DNA of 57,483 bases from Verrucomicrobiota bacterium (GTDB lineage Bacteria; Verrucomicrobiota; Verrucomicrobiia; Opitutales; Opitutaceae), in NCBI GenBank assembly GCA_030605125.1, contig JAUWBD010000005.1, forward strand, positions 1-57,483, written 5' to 3'. The notes under the pieces are model-generated. The model did no database searches, had not been told where the DNA came from, and saw nothing but the letters and a program-made list of their open reading frames with translations. Shown here one piece after another: positions 8,613-17,897 of the stretch (the stretch's first letter is position 1; each line of letters begins with the position of its first letter). A program made the position numbers and the translations under genes.

Positions 8613-9284
8613 ATGTTGCGTAAATTGCGAAACCTGCTCCGCCGGTCGTATGATCACATGCACAGCCGCCGGCACCCTAGTAAGCGTTTGGTTGGCGGCG
8701 ACTGTCCGTGGCACATTTTATTGGATACAGCGAAAGCACACACCATAGTTGTTTCCGGTGGCGTCGGCAATGACATGTCATTTGAACTCGCATTAGCTAA
8801 AGATTACGGCTGGAGGATCGAGCTTTACGACCCATCTCCGACGGGCATAGCCACCGCCGCGCGGATCGAAAATCAGCATCAGCAAATTCATTTCCATCCT
8901 ATTGGAATCGCAAATGTTGACGGAGCTTTGAAGTTCGGGCTTCCTAATAATCCAGCAGAAGGCTCCTACCGCTCCGGTGCCGAAGGCGAGACCGTCGAGT
9001 TTGAGTGCACGTCGTTGCGGCGGATTCTTGATTCCCTGCCTTCCTGCGATCAGCTAATTCTGAAGATAGACATCGAAGGCTTTGAATATGGGCTTTTCGA
9101 AGCCGCTGACTTGTCGGTGCTGGGCCGATTTGACCAAATCTGCGTTGAGTTCCACCACTTCATGCCAGGTTTCAGCCGCTCACAAACTAGGGCAGCAATC
9201 GAAAAACTGCGTCAGGCCGGTTTTGTGACGATTCATAAGACGCGCTGTGACTTCCTCTTCGTCAACAAGCGGTTGCTCCAATGA
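8613..9284 (+). CDS. FkbM-family methyltransferase
   Basis: 223 aa. A glycine-rich SAM loop near VVSGGVGNDMSFEL is followed by an acidic residue in RIELYDPSPTG. The FkbM signature ILKIDIEGFEYGLFEAADLS is present, then CVEFHHF. FkbM-type enzymes put methyl groups on sugar or polyketide hydroxyls, so it likely caps or decorates the polysaccharide. Base composition is clearly more AT-rich than in the first 4 kb. Its stop overlaps the next gene's start (ATGA at 9281). Confidence 0.8.
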   Translation: MLRKLRNLLRRSYDHMHSRRHPSKRLVGGDCPWHILLDTAKAHTIVVSGGVGNDMSFELALAKDYGWRIELYDPSPTGIATAARIENQHQQIHFHPIGIANVDGALKFGLPNNPAEGSYRSGAEGETVEFECTSLRRILDSLPSCDQLILKIDIEGFEYGLFEAADLSVLGRFDQICVEFHHFMPGFSRSQTRAAIEKLRQAGFVTIHKTRCDFLFVNKRLLQ

Positions 9285-10471
9285 AGGTCACGATTGTTGT
9301 CCCTGGGCGTTGGCATTCCTTCGACCTCGCGGCGGGACTTCAAAGTCTCGGGGTTCTGCATAGGATTGTTACATCTTATCCACGTTCTCGGACGCGGCGA
9401 TGGGAGATTGCGGATGAAAGTGTCGTCAGTCTTCCGCTCCAGTTAGCTCTCACCACAGCGGCGTGGCGACTGGGTGGAGAGCGGCTGGCTATGCGACTGC
9501 AATTCACGATTAACAACATCTTCGCCAAATCAGCCGCAAAACATCTAGGGCAGTGTAATGTCCTTCACGCTTGGTCCGGCTCAGCTGAACCTTCTTTGGT
9601 GAAAGCTCGCTCCAACGGCGTTGCAACGATCTTGGAGCGCAGCTCCGCTCACATGTCAGAGCAATGTCGGATACTACGATCCGAACATAAAAAGCTCGGC
9701 ATCAAGTGGGTAGAGACGCCTCGAAAAACGGTTGAGAGGGAGCTGCGCGAATACATTTTGGCGGACAAGATTGCCGTGCCTAGTCTTTTCGTAGAGCGGA
9801 GTTTTATGCGGGAAGGGGATTTCAGTGGTAAGCTCTATCGAAACGGCTTCGGCGTTAATCTTTCGAATTTCTGCCCCGGCCAGAAACCAGACGATGTTTT
9901 TCGAGTTATCTATGCGGGAGCTATGTCGGTTCGTAAAGGCATTCACTATTTGGTGAAGGCGTTCCAGTCTGCAAATATTCCGAACAGCGAGTTGTTACTC
10001 GTTGGTGGCGGCACACCCCACACCTCAGCGCTTCTGGGGAAGTCCGATCCTCGCATAAAGTGGATTGGTCATCGCCCGCAGAAGGAACTCGCGGAACACT
10101 ACCGCTCTGGGAGCGTCTTTGTCATGCCCAGCATCGAAGAAGGGCAAGCGATGGTTCAATTTCAAGCCCTCGCATGCGGGCTGCCGTTGATATGCACTGA
10201 GAATACGGGCGGGGAAGATCTCCTTTCGGGCGGGCAGGCACCGAGCGGAACGTTTTGCGACGCTATCCGGGAGTATCCCGCAGGCTATGTCGTCCCGCCG
10301 TGCGATGCCGACGCGATTGCGCGGTGTCTCCGGGAGATTAGTGGCAGCAGCGATGTCTACGCGCAGAAGCGACGTGCTGCCATAGATCTCCGCGCGAATG
10401 ACATTTCTTGGGACCGCTATGCGCGCCGCAGTCACGAGTTCTATTCCAATCTCCTACGCAGCCCAAGTTAG
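9281..10471 (+). CDS. Family 4-type glycosyltransferase (GT-B)
   Basis: 396 aa, translationally coupled to the FkbM gene. The C-terminal domain carries the GT4 pattern: VIYAGAMSVRKGIHYLVKAF (start of domain, about residue 210), LLLVGGG, IKWIGHRPQKELAEHYRSGSVFVMPSIEEGQAMVQFQALACGLPLICTENTG, with the E-x7-E retaining motif. The donor and acceptor cannot be told from sequence. Confidence 0.88.
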   Translation: MKVTIVVPGRWHSFDLAAGLQSLGVLHRIVTSYPRSRTRRWEIADESVVSLPLQLALTTAAWRLGGERLAMRLQFTINNIFAKSAAKHLGQCNVLHAWSGSAEPSLVKARSNGVATILERSSAHMSEQCRILRSEHKKLGIKWVETPRKTVERELREYILADKIAVPSLFVERSFMREGDFSGKLYRNGFGVNLSNFCPGQKPDDVFRVIYAGAMSVRKGIHYLVKAFQSANIPNSELLLVGGGTPHTSALLGKSDPRIKWIGHRPQKELAEHYRSGSVFVMPSIEEGQAMVQFQALACGLPLICTENTGGEDLLSGGQAPSGTFCDAIREYPAGYVVPPCDADAIARCLREISGSSDVYAQKRRAAIDLRANDISWDRYARRSHEFYSNLLRSPS

Positions 10472-10482
10472 CGGCACCTCCA

Positions 10483-11511
10483 ATGAGAATTCTCTACATC
10501 GGCGAAAAATCGGAACATAGCACGAGTGCGCATCGGGCTGCGGCGTTGCGCCGGCTGGGCCACACGGTTACTCACGTCGATCCAAGGTCGCCTTTGCCAG
10601 CAACAAAGCTAATCGGGGGGCTGTCAGTTCGGCTCGGTTTTGGAGTTTTGTCACCACTGATATACCCGCCCTTGATTCGCCAAGTCCTTCGAGGTGGATT
10701 CGATATCGCTTGGGTAAACGGCGGCGCGGAAATCGGGCCATTGATTTATCGGCTCCTGAAACAAAAGGGGATGCGAATTGTCTCCTACAACAATGACGAC
10801 CCTTTTGGTGGCCGCGACGGACGTAAATGGGATTTGTATAGGCGGAGTTTGCGTTATCACGACCTGACAATAGTTGTGCGGGAACCGAACGTCGCCGAGG
10901 CATTGAGTTGCGGCGCTAGGCAGGTGCATAGGGTCTACATGTCCTATGATCCTATAGCGCACGCGCCTGCTGATTTAACGGCAACCGAGCGGGAGCGGTG
11001 GAGCAGCGATGTTTGCTTCGTAGGGTCGTGGATGCCCGAGCGCGGGCCCTTTCTTGGCCGTTTGCTTGAGCTGGGGGTTCCTTTGTCCTTATACGGAGAA
11101 CGTTGGGAGAAGGCCCCGGAGTGGCCAAGGCTTCGCCGTGCATGGCGCGGACCGGGGATTTTCGGCCGCGACTATGTAGCGGCCGTGCAGACAGCAAAGG
11201 TTGCGCTTGGACTTCTCTCCGTTGGCAACCGTGACCTTCACACCCAGCGCTCAACTGAGATCCCCTTTATTAGAGGCGGGCTTTTTTGCGCCCAGCGGAC
11301 GGGCGAACACCAGTTGATGTATAGAGACGGAGTGGAGGCGCTCTATTGGTCGACCCCCGATGAGTGCGCCGCCCAATGCGCACGCGCACTTACAGACGAG
11401 ACGTTCCGGACAAAGGTCGTTGAGGCGGCTCACCGCAGGCTTCGCGAGTTACGTTTGTCCAATGACGAAATTGTAGTTAATATCCTAGGGCGGCTGGAGG
11501 CCCGACTTTAA
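10483..11511 (+). CDS. CgeB-like glycosyltransferase
   Basis: 342 aa from ATG 10483 (MRILYIGEKSEHS); the frame is open about 25 codons earlier but that part overlaps the upstream gene. The N-terminal domain starts as a GT-B Rossmann fold. The C-terminal part has VCFVGSWMPERGPFL, then LHTQRSTEIPFIRGGLFCAQRTGEHQLMYRDGVEALYW, matching the CgeB/Glyco_trans_1_2 arrangement (R-x2-E-I-P, G-x2, then a Glu-rich helix). It likely adds a sugar in the same glycan. Confidence 0.75.
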   Translation: MRILYIGEKSEHSTSAHRAAALRRLGHTVTHVDPRSPLPATKLIGGLSVRLGFGVLSPLIYPPLIRQVLRGGFDIAWVNGGAEIGPLIYRLLKQKGMRIVSYNNDDPFGGRDGRKWDLYRRSLRYHDLTIVVREPNVAEALSCGARQVHRVYMSYDPIAHAPADLTATERERWSSDVCFVGSWMPERGPFLGRLLELGVPLSLYGERWEKAPEWPRLRRAWRGPGIFGRDYVAAVQTAKVALGLLSVGNRDLHTQRSTEIPFIRGGLFCAQRTGEHQLMYRDGVEALYWSTPDECAAQCARALTDETFRTKVVEAAHRRLRELRLSNDEIVVNILGRLEARL

Positions 11512-11513
11512 TT

Positions 11514-13022
11514 ATGTCCTCGAGGGCTGGGAAAAAGGGAGTATTTTCCCGGGCATTTACGGGGTCCTGTGCGACTTTGCTCGGGACTCTCTCGTCGCTT
11601 TTGCTTGGGGCAGGATTCCCATATTTTGTCCTTAAAGTTTGGACTGCGGAGGAATACGGCACTTGGGCGGCCTGTTTGGCTTGGACCGCCATGTTCACCT
11701 GCTTGGATTACGCGCACCAACTTTACGTCGGCAACAAATACACGAATGACCTCCACGAGGGCGTGCAGTCGCATGTAAATTATAGCACGATCCGATCGGC
11801 GCTGGGAATATCGGGCTTAATTGGAATAGGTAAATTCCTTGTTCTGTTAATACTGGGCGCTGTTGTTGCCCCCGAACATGTCCTAATCCAAGCGCTGCCT
11901 ATTATTTGGGTGAACGCTTTTATCTCGGGGCCGCTCGGCATGCTAATGCAACTGTATCGTCCGCACGGCGAGTATGCGCGCGGCGCTACATTATCGATCC
12001 TCATAAACATCTTCTGCACCATTGGCACTATGGTAGCCGTGCCACTGCTAGATCTTTCAGTTGTTTCTGCCGTTCAGCTTTTCGCTATAATCAAGGGAAT
12101 TGGTGAATGCACGCTATTCACTCTCACTGCAAAGCGCTTTGGGCTATTTGGGGAGTTTACTCGGGCAGTTCAATGGGGCCGCGGCGTGAAAAATCTGCGC
12201 GGATCCACAGGCCACCTTGTAAATGCAGGCATGGAATTTGGAGTGAATCAGGGCAGCATTGTTTTATTGGAACGCTCGGCGGGCGGCACGGAAACCGGCC
12301 TGTATGCCACATGCCGGACCATCGCCAACATTGTTCTTCAAAACGTAGGATTAGTGCTATTCCCAATCATACACGACTTCACGCGGTTGATGGCGCAGAA
12401 GGATGGCGTAGGATTCCGCGCCCTCATTTGGGCTGCTGGTGCTTGTCTGGGGGCCCTTACAGTCGTTGCTGCGTCGTTCCTCATCGCTTTCGGCGAGCCC
12501 ATCTTCCTCTATTGGACGCGGGGAAAATTTGGCCCGCCTGGGATGGTCTTGGCGGCGCTCGCGTGTTCATGCTTTCTGCGGGTCGCCTTCATGCCTGTGT
12601 ATGTGATCTTCCAGCAGTTGAATCATGCGACCGAGCTAAGTTTTGGTTCGCTCACGCGCCTCCTCTTATTCGGGAGCACGATCGCTTTAATGGGACCTTC
12701 AGCTCCATCGCTCGCTGCGGCGGCTGCAATCGGGGAGGCGGGCGCCCTTGCCTATTTCTTTTGGCGCTGGCGAATTTACACGAGATCCAATGGGATGATG
12801 GGAATGTTCGTGCCGCTTCGGCCTCTTTGGGTTGCCTGTGCCGCGTCAATTGCAGGACTTAGTGTGGCTCCGCGCGGTTACTTAGGCGGCTGTTTGATGC
12901 TTGCTGCCGGCGTCGTGCTTTTGTTGGTTGCGTATTTCACAATCGATCCGGCAGAAAAGAAAAGGCTGGCTATGCAGATCGCACTTGCGCGTAATCGTAT
13001 ATATAACAGAAGGTCAAGTTAG
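11514..13022 (+). CDS. Polysaccharide flippase (Wzx/MOP-type)
   Basis: 502 aa with about 12-14 predicted membrane segments, starting 2 bp after the previous stop. The N-terminal stretch with AEEYGTWAACLAWT resembles the 'G.y..y..' opening of polysaccharide-transport MATE/MOP members. It would flip lipid-linked repeat units across the inner membrane. It is followed by a polymerase-like gene, giving the Wzx-Wzy pair expected in a Wzy-dependent polysaccharide or O-antigen locus. Confidence 0.8.
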   Translation: MSSRAGKKGVFSRAFTGSCATLLGTLSSLLLGAGFPYFVLKVWTAEEYGTWAACLAWTAMFTCLDYAHQLYVGNKYTNDLHEGVQSHVNYSTIRSALGISGLIGIGKFLVLLILGAVVAPEHVLIQALPIIWVNAFISGPLGMLMQLYRPHGEYARGATLSILINIFCTIGTMVAVPLLDLSVVSAVQLFAIIKGIGECTLFTLTAKRFGLFGEFTRAVQWGRGVKNLRGSTGHLVNAGMEFGVNQGSIVLLERSAGGTETGLYATCRTIANIVLQNVGLVLFPIIHDFTRLMAQKDGVGFRALIWAAGACLGALTVVAASFLIAFGEPIFLYWTRGKFGPPGMVLAALACSCFLRVAFMPVYVIFQQLNHATELSFGSLTRLLLFGSTIALMGPSAPSLAAAAAIGEAGALAYFFWRWRIYTRSNGMMGMFVPLRPLWVACAASIAGLSVAPRGYLGGCLMLAAGVVLLLVAYFTIDPAEKKRLAMQIALARNRIYNRRSS

Positions 13023-13027
13023 TCAAT

Positions 13028-14581
13028 ATGTCGCATCACCCCCCCAATAATTCGCTTTTCCAATGGCACTTTCCGGTTGGCTCCCGCGTCATTCGCTCCG
13101 GCCACGTCATAGGATGCGCCTTGATTTCGATTGGGCTATTAATGGTTTTTGCTGGTTCCCGAATACTTGGCTTGGGTCTGGCTAACGTAGGATTGGGTGT
13201 CATCGGTCTTTGGATAGACCGTGAACTTCTGCGCTCATGGCCTCTATCGCCTGTTGCTTGGTTCTCGGCTGTGTGCATTTTCATGGGAGGTTTGGGCCCG
13301 ATCTTAATTGCACTTTCGGGTGAAGCCGCCGTGCCTTCGCTTGATAAAGTGCAGCTAGGAGTGTTCCTGGGTCATGCGGCATTTTTCTCGCTTTATGGTT
13401 TGGTTCGACCGTCTTGGGCGAGGATCCGCCCTTTTCATCTGGTCGATACCATGTCTCCTCGCCTGCTGCGTGTTCTTGTCGCCAGCGGATCGCTTGCTCT
13501 TCTGCTATCGATTGTGGAAGCCATTGTGCTAGCTCGCACGGGGGCCTCGGATCGCGGCGCGTTCGGCACAACGGCGAGCGGGCAACTTTTTGGTATATGG
13601 ACTTATTTCGTGGCTTTCGGTCGAGTCGGTATGGTCGGGTTTATTTTGGCGCCGCTTGTTTTTGTTCGGGGAACGATATTGGCTAAGGTCGTCACTGTGG
13701 CAGCCTTCGTTGTGGTGACCGGTTTGGGGTTCTTGTCCGGCTCCCGTGGAGCCGCATTTACTCCATTGTTATTGGTGGCCGTTGGTTATGTGGCGTTTGT
13801 TCGCCGTCCGTTGGTCAGGCTCGAGATTGCCGCGGTGATACTTGTCCCGGTTTTAGCCTCCGGCTTCGTTTTTTTGGATCATTTTAGGAACACCGCCGGC
13901 TTCAGGGATAGCGATATGGCGACGCCCACCCAGCGACTCAAAGCGATCACCGAGGCCCACGAAAGAGCGGAAAAGGCAAATGTTTCCGGAATGTATCTAC
14001 TCGGTGAGCGACTCGTTGGGACTATAGATAACGTGGTTTACGAAACAACTCCTGCTCTTATTCCGCATGCAGGAAATCAAAACATAGGAGCGATTCTGTG
14101 GCTTTACGTGCCCTACTTTTTGTATCCCTATCGGCCCATCATGGTCGATGGAAAGGCGATTGCCGAAGAATATTTAGGACGTGCTTTGGTGGGCACCTCT
14201 ATCGGCACGTCCCTAACGGGTGATTGGTATCGCCGCTACGGATTTGCGGGCGTCGTGGTTGGAATGGCGTTGATGGGTATAGGTGTGGGCTTATATCAAA
14301 GAGCACTATTTTATGGCGTTGAGAAGCAACGATATTTTGCGTTGGCGCTCTGGCTCGTCTTAGCGACGTTTATTACCAAAGATTCGAATATGACTGTTCT
14401 TTCGGGAATATGGTGGCTGTTCTATGACCTTCCCAAAAACGCGTTGCTATTATGGGGCTGTATGCATCTGTCGCCGCTGGTGGCTTCTTTTTTTATCGGG
14501 GGCTCTACGACAAACTCGAAACCCGTTGGTAGCGTAGCAAATAAAAAACCAGTGCTCGGTCCACGGATAACATCCTCTTAA
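13028..14581 (+). CDS. O-antigen/EPS polymerase-like membrane protein (Wzy-type)
   Basis: 517 aa with about 10-12 predicted membrane segments and a large loop in the second half (roughly residues 280-385, containing LVGTSIGTSLTGDWYRRYGF), the usual layout of Wzy-like polymerases, whose sequences are poorly conserved. ATG 13028 lies 5 bp after the flippase stop. It would polymerise repeat units at the periplasmic face. Assignment rests on topology and position. Confidence 0.7.
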   Translation: MSHHPPNNSLFQWHFPVGSRVIRSGHVIGCALISIGLLMVFAGSRILGLGLANVGLGVIGLWIDRELLRSWPLSPVAWFSAVCIFMGGLGPILIALSGEAAVPSLDKVQLGVFLGHAAFFSLYGLVRPSWARIRPFHLVDTMSPRLLRVLVASGSLALLLSIVEAIVLARTGASDRGAFGTTASGQLFGIWTYFVAFGRVGMVGFILAPLVFVRGTILAKVVTVAAFVVVTGLGFLSGSRGAAFTPLLLVAVGYVAFVRRPLVRLEIAAVILVPVLASGFVFLDHFRNTAGFRDSDMATPTQRLKAITEAHERAEKANVSGMYLLGERLVGTIDNVVYETTPALIPHAGNQNIGAILWLYVPYFLYPYRPIMVDGKAIAEEYLGRALVGTSIGTSLTGDWYRRYGFAGVVVGMALMGIGVGLYQRALFYGVEKQRYFALALWLVLATFITKDSNMTVLSGIWWLFYDLPKNALLLWGCMHLSPLVASFFIGGSTTNSKPVGSVANKKPVLGPRITSS

Positions 14582-14587
14582 CTGACA

Positions 14588-15712
14588 ATGCTGCTTTGTC
14601 CTAGCTTCTTTGATTCTCGGCGCGATGGTATTGGTCGAGTGTCGGGCGCGTTCCACGACGCGATGTCCGCTCGTTACAAGAGCCCGCCGGTCGTATGGTC
14701 CGCCAACGACCCGGCCTCTTCGGAGGGCTCTCTAAGTGGACGTTGCTTCGCCCGAAATTACCCCCGAATGTTGCTGGCTGCTTTTTTTGCGCGGCTTTCT
14801 CCGCAGGAGATGCGGCCACCGGTCCTCGCGATGCATCTGGGGCTTTCTCCAGTGGCTCGTATCTTAGCACGTCGGGTGCGGCGTCCATATGCGGTCTTCC
14901 TTCATGGCGTCGAGTGTTGGCGGCCTCTGCGCTCCAGATCACGCTGGGGAATGCAACGTGCGAAGTTCCTATTTTTTAACTCGTTTTACACACGAGAGAC
15001 ATTCTTTCGGTGCAACCCTTGGGCGGCTGACCATCGAAACTTGGTGGTCCCGCTCGGAATCCCGATCCCTCTTCTTGAATCGACGGGGCGGTCCGGTCCA
15101 GCGTTTACTAGGGACACAGCGGGAAAGCCCCTTCGAATACTTTGCGTTGGACGCATGTCGAAGGCGGAGTTTTACAAAGGCTTCCGGGACGGAGGGGATC
15201 TTTACAAAGGATTTAAGCTTCTGATTTTAGCATCGGGAAAAGTCGCGTCGCAGGGGATACCTGTAAAATTGGAGATCGTTGGCGACGGGGATGCCCGGCC
15301 AGAACTTGAGGCGTGGTTGAAGGAGCGGCCGGAGGCGAGGCATGTAACACTTCTGGGGCGTGTTTCTGATGAGCGGCTGGCTCAAGCCTACCGCGAAAAC
15401 GATGTCTTCAGCTTGCCCTCTGAAGGTGAGGGTTTTGGACTGGTTTTTGCAGAGGCTATGGCTCAGGGCTTACCCAGTGTTTGCGTGGCGGCTGGTGCCG
15501 CTCCTGAGGTGGTCACGCACGAGCTGACTGGGTTAGTCGCACGGCCTCGGGACGTGGACGATTTAGCTGAGAAATTCGTGCGTCTTGCGCGTGATCCGGC
15601 GCTGCGCTGCCGGCTGGGTGCCGCCGGATTAGATCGCTATCATAATTTCTACGCTTACGGCAAGTTCCTAGAGCGTATCAACAGCGCGCTTACAGAACTC
15701 GAAAGTGCCTAA
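14588..15712 (+). CDS. Family 4 glycosyltransferase with an unusual internal insertion
   Basis: 374 aa. The GT4 C-terminal domain is clear: LRILCVGRMSKAEFYKGF, LEIVGDGDARPELEAWL, VTLLGRVSDERLAQAYRENDVFSLPSEGEGFGLVFAEAMAQGLPSVC, with the E-x7-E motif. In the first block, FYKGF is followed by RDGGDLYKGF, so the usual single 'YKG(F/H)..L' segment appears twice within 15 residues. This could be a short in-frame duplication or a natural loop. The stop overlaps the next gene's GTG start by 8 bases. Confidence 0.88.
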   Translation: MLLCPSFFDSRRDGIGRVSGAFHDAMSARYKSPPVVWSANDPASSEGSLSGRCFARNYPRMLLAAFFARLSPQEMRPPVLAMHLGLSPVARILARRVRRPYAVFLHGVECWRPLRSRSRWGMQRAKFLFFNSFYTRETFFRCNPWAADHRNLVVPLGIPIPLLESTGRSGPAFTRDTAGKPLRILCVGRMSKAEFYKGFRDGGDLYKGFKLLILASGKVASQGIPVKLEIVGDGDARPELEAWLKERPEARHVTLLGRVSDERLAQAYRENDVFSLPSEGEGFGLVFAEAMAQGLPSVCVAAGAAPEVVTHELTGLVARPRDVDDLAEKFVRLARDPALRCRLGAAGLDRYHNFYAYGKFLERINSALTELESA

Positions 15713-16922
15713 GCTGGTGAGCCCACGGCTAAAAATTCTTCATTATACAGGCGTTTACGCCCCGGCGTGGAAATGGGGGGGGCCGCCGCGCAGTAGTGCT
15801 AATTTGGCCGAAGGTGTCGCAAGCTTAGGCCATGAGGTGACAGTTTTCACCACCAATGCGGGATTGGAGGGGGACGCATCTATTCCGGCTGATCGCCCCG
15901 TGCTTCGGAACGGCGTGGCTGTGCATTATTTTCCCTCCCGCTTCGATTTACTGGGCTTGCGAAGTTCTCCGCTAGAAGCCGCCGTTCGTGCCCGCGTGCG
16001 TGAATTCGACATCGTTCACGTTACAGGCGTGTGGCAGCCGACCAGCGTTGCGGCTTGCCGAGCTGCTGAAACCGCTGGAGTGCCTTATGTCGTTTCGCCG
16101 AGGGGGGCCCTTGGCCCCTATTCATGGACCCAAAAGCCTTGGAAGAAGTATCCATATTGGTGGCTTTGGGAGAGCCGGAACGTCCGCCGTTCCTCGGCAG
16201 TTCATGTAACCTCGGGGATGGAAGGAGCGGAGTGCGTCGCGCTTGGCATCTGCACCCGGATTGAAATTATTCCGAATAGTATTGATCTCGGCGTGTGGCG
16301 CCCCAGCGCAACTCTCCGGGAGGCTTGGCGGCAGCAACACCAGGTGGGGGCGCACGAACGTCTCATTCTAGTGGCGGGCCGTCTACACCACAAGAAGGGG
16401 CTAGACATACTTCCAGAGGTCTTAAGAAAGCTCCCGCGAGACATCGGATGGCGAGTTGTCTTCATTGGACACGACGAAGATGGAACGGGAGTGCGGCTGG
16501 CAGCTGACTTTGCTGCATTGCAGCTGACGGATCGGGTGACCTTCATAGGCCAAGTCGGCACGAATGCACTTGTAGAAGCATACAACGGTGCAGATGTATG
16601 CTTGATGCCTAGTCGGCATGAAAATTTCGGGAACGTAGCTGTAGAGGCTTTGGCCTGCGGGTGCCCCGTTTTGTTATCCGATCAAGTGGGTTGTGCGTCC
16701 GAGCTGGCGCAGATGGGATTGGCCTCCGCACTTCCCCGCACGAGCCCCGAAGCATGGTCGGTGGAGCTGCAACAGATTCTGCTGGATTGGCGGGTCGCGC
16801 GGCAGCGTGTGAAGGGGCGGCGAGAGCGGCTGGAAGATCGTTTTTCTAGCACAGCCGTAGCCGATGCGATGGCTAAGCTATACCGAGGGTTGAAATCAGA
16901 AGAAGGTCTACGGAACCGATAA
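15705..16922 (+). CDS. Family 4 glycosyltransferase
   Basis: 405 aa from GTG 15705 (a GTG at 15717 is an alternative). The N-terminus has ILHYTGVYAPAWKWGGPPRSSANLAEGVASLGHEVTVFTT, the acceptor-domain signature of GT4 enzymes. The C-terminus has LILVAGRLHHKKGLDILPEVL, VVFIGHDEDGTG, VTFIGQVGTNALVEAYNGADVCLMPSRHENFGNVAVEALACGCPVL (E-x7-E). A G8 run (15775-15782) encodes part of the conserved GGPP loop. Acts on the same glycan, linkage unknown. Confidence 0.9.
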   Translation: MPKLVSPRLKILHYTGVYAPAWKWGGPPRSSANLAEGVASLGHEVTVFTTNAGLEGDASIPADRPVLRNGVAVHYFPSRFDLLGLRSSPLEAAVRARVREFDIVHVTGVWQPTSVAACRAAETAGVPYVVSPRGALGPYSWTQKPWKKYPYWWLWESRNVRRSSAVHVTSGMEGAECVALGICTRIEIIPNSIDLGVWRPSATLREAWRQQHQVGAHERLILVAGRLHHKKGLDILPEVLRKLPRDIGWRVVFIGHDEDGTGVRLAADFAALQLTDRVTFIGQVGTNALVEAYNGADVCLMPSRHENFGNVAVEALACGCPVLLSDQVGCASELAQMGLASALPRTSPEAWSVELQQILLDWRVARQRVKGRRERLEDRFSSTAVADAMAKLYRGLKSEEGLRNR

Positions 16923-17060
16923 GAATGGATACAAAGAACGAAGTCGAAGGCTTAAACGTAGGACTGAAAAACCGGCGTGCTTACGATCACCGAGGGTGTT
17001 CGAGAGCGCTTGGGCGGAGAGCAGCAATTTCTTGCCTAGCGGCCTAAGCCATTACGCTAC

Positions 17061-17897
17061 ATGGACGGTCAGAAGAACGCATTTACGGCGGTGGTGCTGA
17101 CGAAGAACGAGGTGGCGAATCTCAGCCGTTGCTTCGCCTCACTTCGCTGGTGCGCGGAGATCGTGGTGATCGACTCTGGAAGCACTGATGGGACACGGGA
17201 GGAGGCCGAACGCCTAGGAGCTCGCGTGCTAGTTCATGTGCAGCCGCCACCGTTTAAGATCGCCGAGCAGCGAAATTGGGCACTCCGCGAAGCCGGGATC
17301 CTCACCCCTTGGGTGGTGTTTCTGGACGCCGATGAAACGATTCCATCCGGACTCGCAGATGCGTTGGAGGGGGGCGCGGCGAAGAACGACGTCGACGCCT
17401 ACGAGCTTACCCCGCGTTATATTTTTTGGGGAACTTGGCTCAAGCGAACCCAAGGTTATCCCAACTGGCATCCGCGGGTGGTTCGGGTTGGTCATGCTTG
17501 GTTTGAAGGCGGAGTATGGGAACACTTCGCCTCCGGCACCCGGACAGGGCGAATCGATACGCCCTACGATCACTTTGCGAACTCCAAAGGCCTCTCTGAT
17601 TGGTTGGCCCGCCACGACCGTTACTCAAGTTGGGACGCTGATAAGATCGTTGCGTTTCTTGAGTCCAAGGACGCTGCGTCTCTGGCGACGACACGAAAGC
17701 TCGGCCTGCGCAAGATGGCTGCCCGGCTCTGGCCCTTGAGGCCATGGGTTCGTTTTCTCCAGATGTATGTCCTGCGACTTGGCTTTCTTGAAGGCCGCGC
17801 CGCCTTCGCCTTTTGTCTCCTCTATTTTTTTTATGAGTGGATGACGGTCGTGAAAATTGTAGAAAAACGGCGATTGTTCCGCGGAGAATCGATCTAA
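17061..17897 (+). CDS. Family 2 glycosyltransferase (WaaE/KdtX-like)
   Basis: 278 aa, 138 bp after the previous gene. The GT-A fold is clear: [36 protein letters not shown], then [21 protein letters not shown] and WVVFLDADE (metal-binding D-A-D). The later segment [17 protein letters not shown] is typical of the WaaE/KdtX glycosyltransferase branch. The C-terminus has a hydrophobic helix ([17 protein letters not shown]) that may hold it at the membrane. Its stop codon overlaps the next start (TAATG). Confidence 0.88.
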   Translation: MDGQKNAFTAVVLTKNEVANLSRCFASLRWCAEIVVIDSGSTDGTREEAERLGARVLVHVQPPPFKIAEQRNWALREAGILTPWVVFLDADETIPSGLADALEGGAAKNDVDAYELTPRYIFWGTWLKRTQGYPNWHPRVVRVGHAWFEGGVWEHFASGTRTGRIDTPYDHFANSKGLSDWLARHDRYSSWDADKIVAFLESKDAASLATTRKLGLRKMAARLWPLRPWVRFLQMYVLRLGFLEGRAAFAFCLLYFFYEWMTVVKIVEKRRLFRGESI

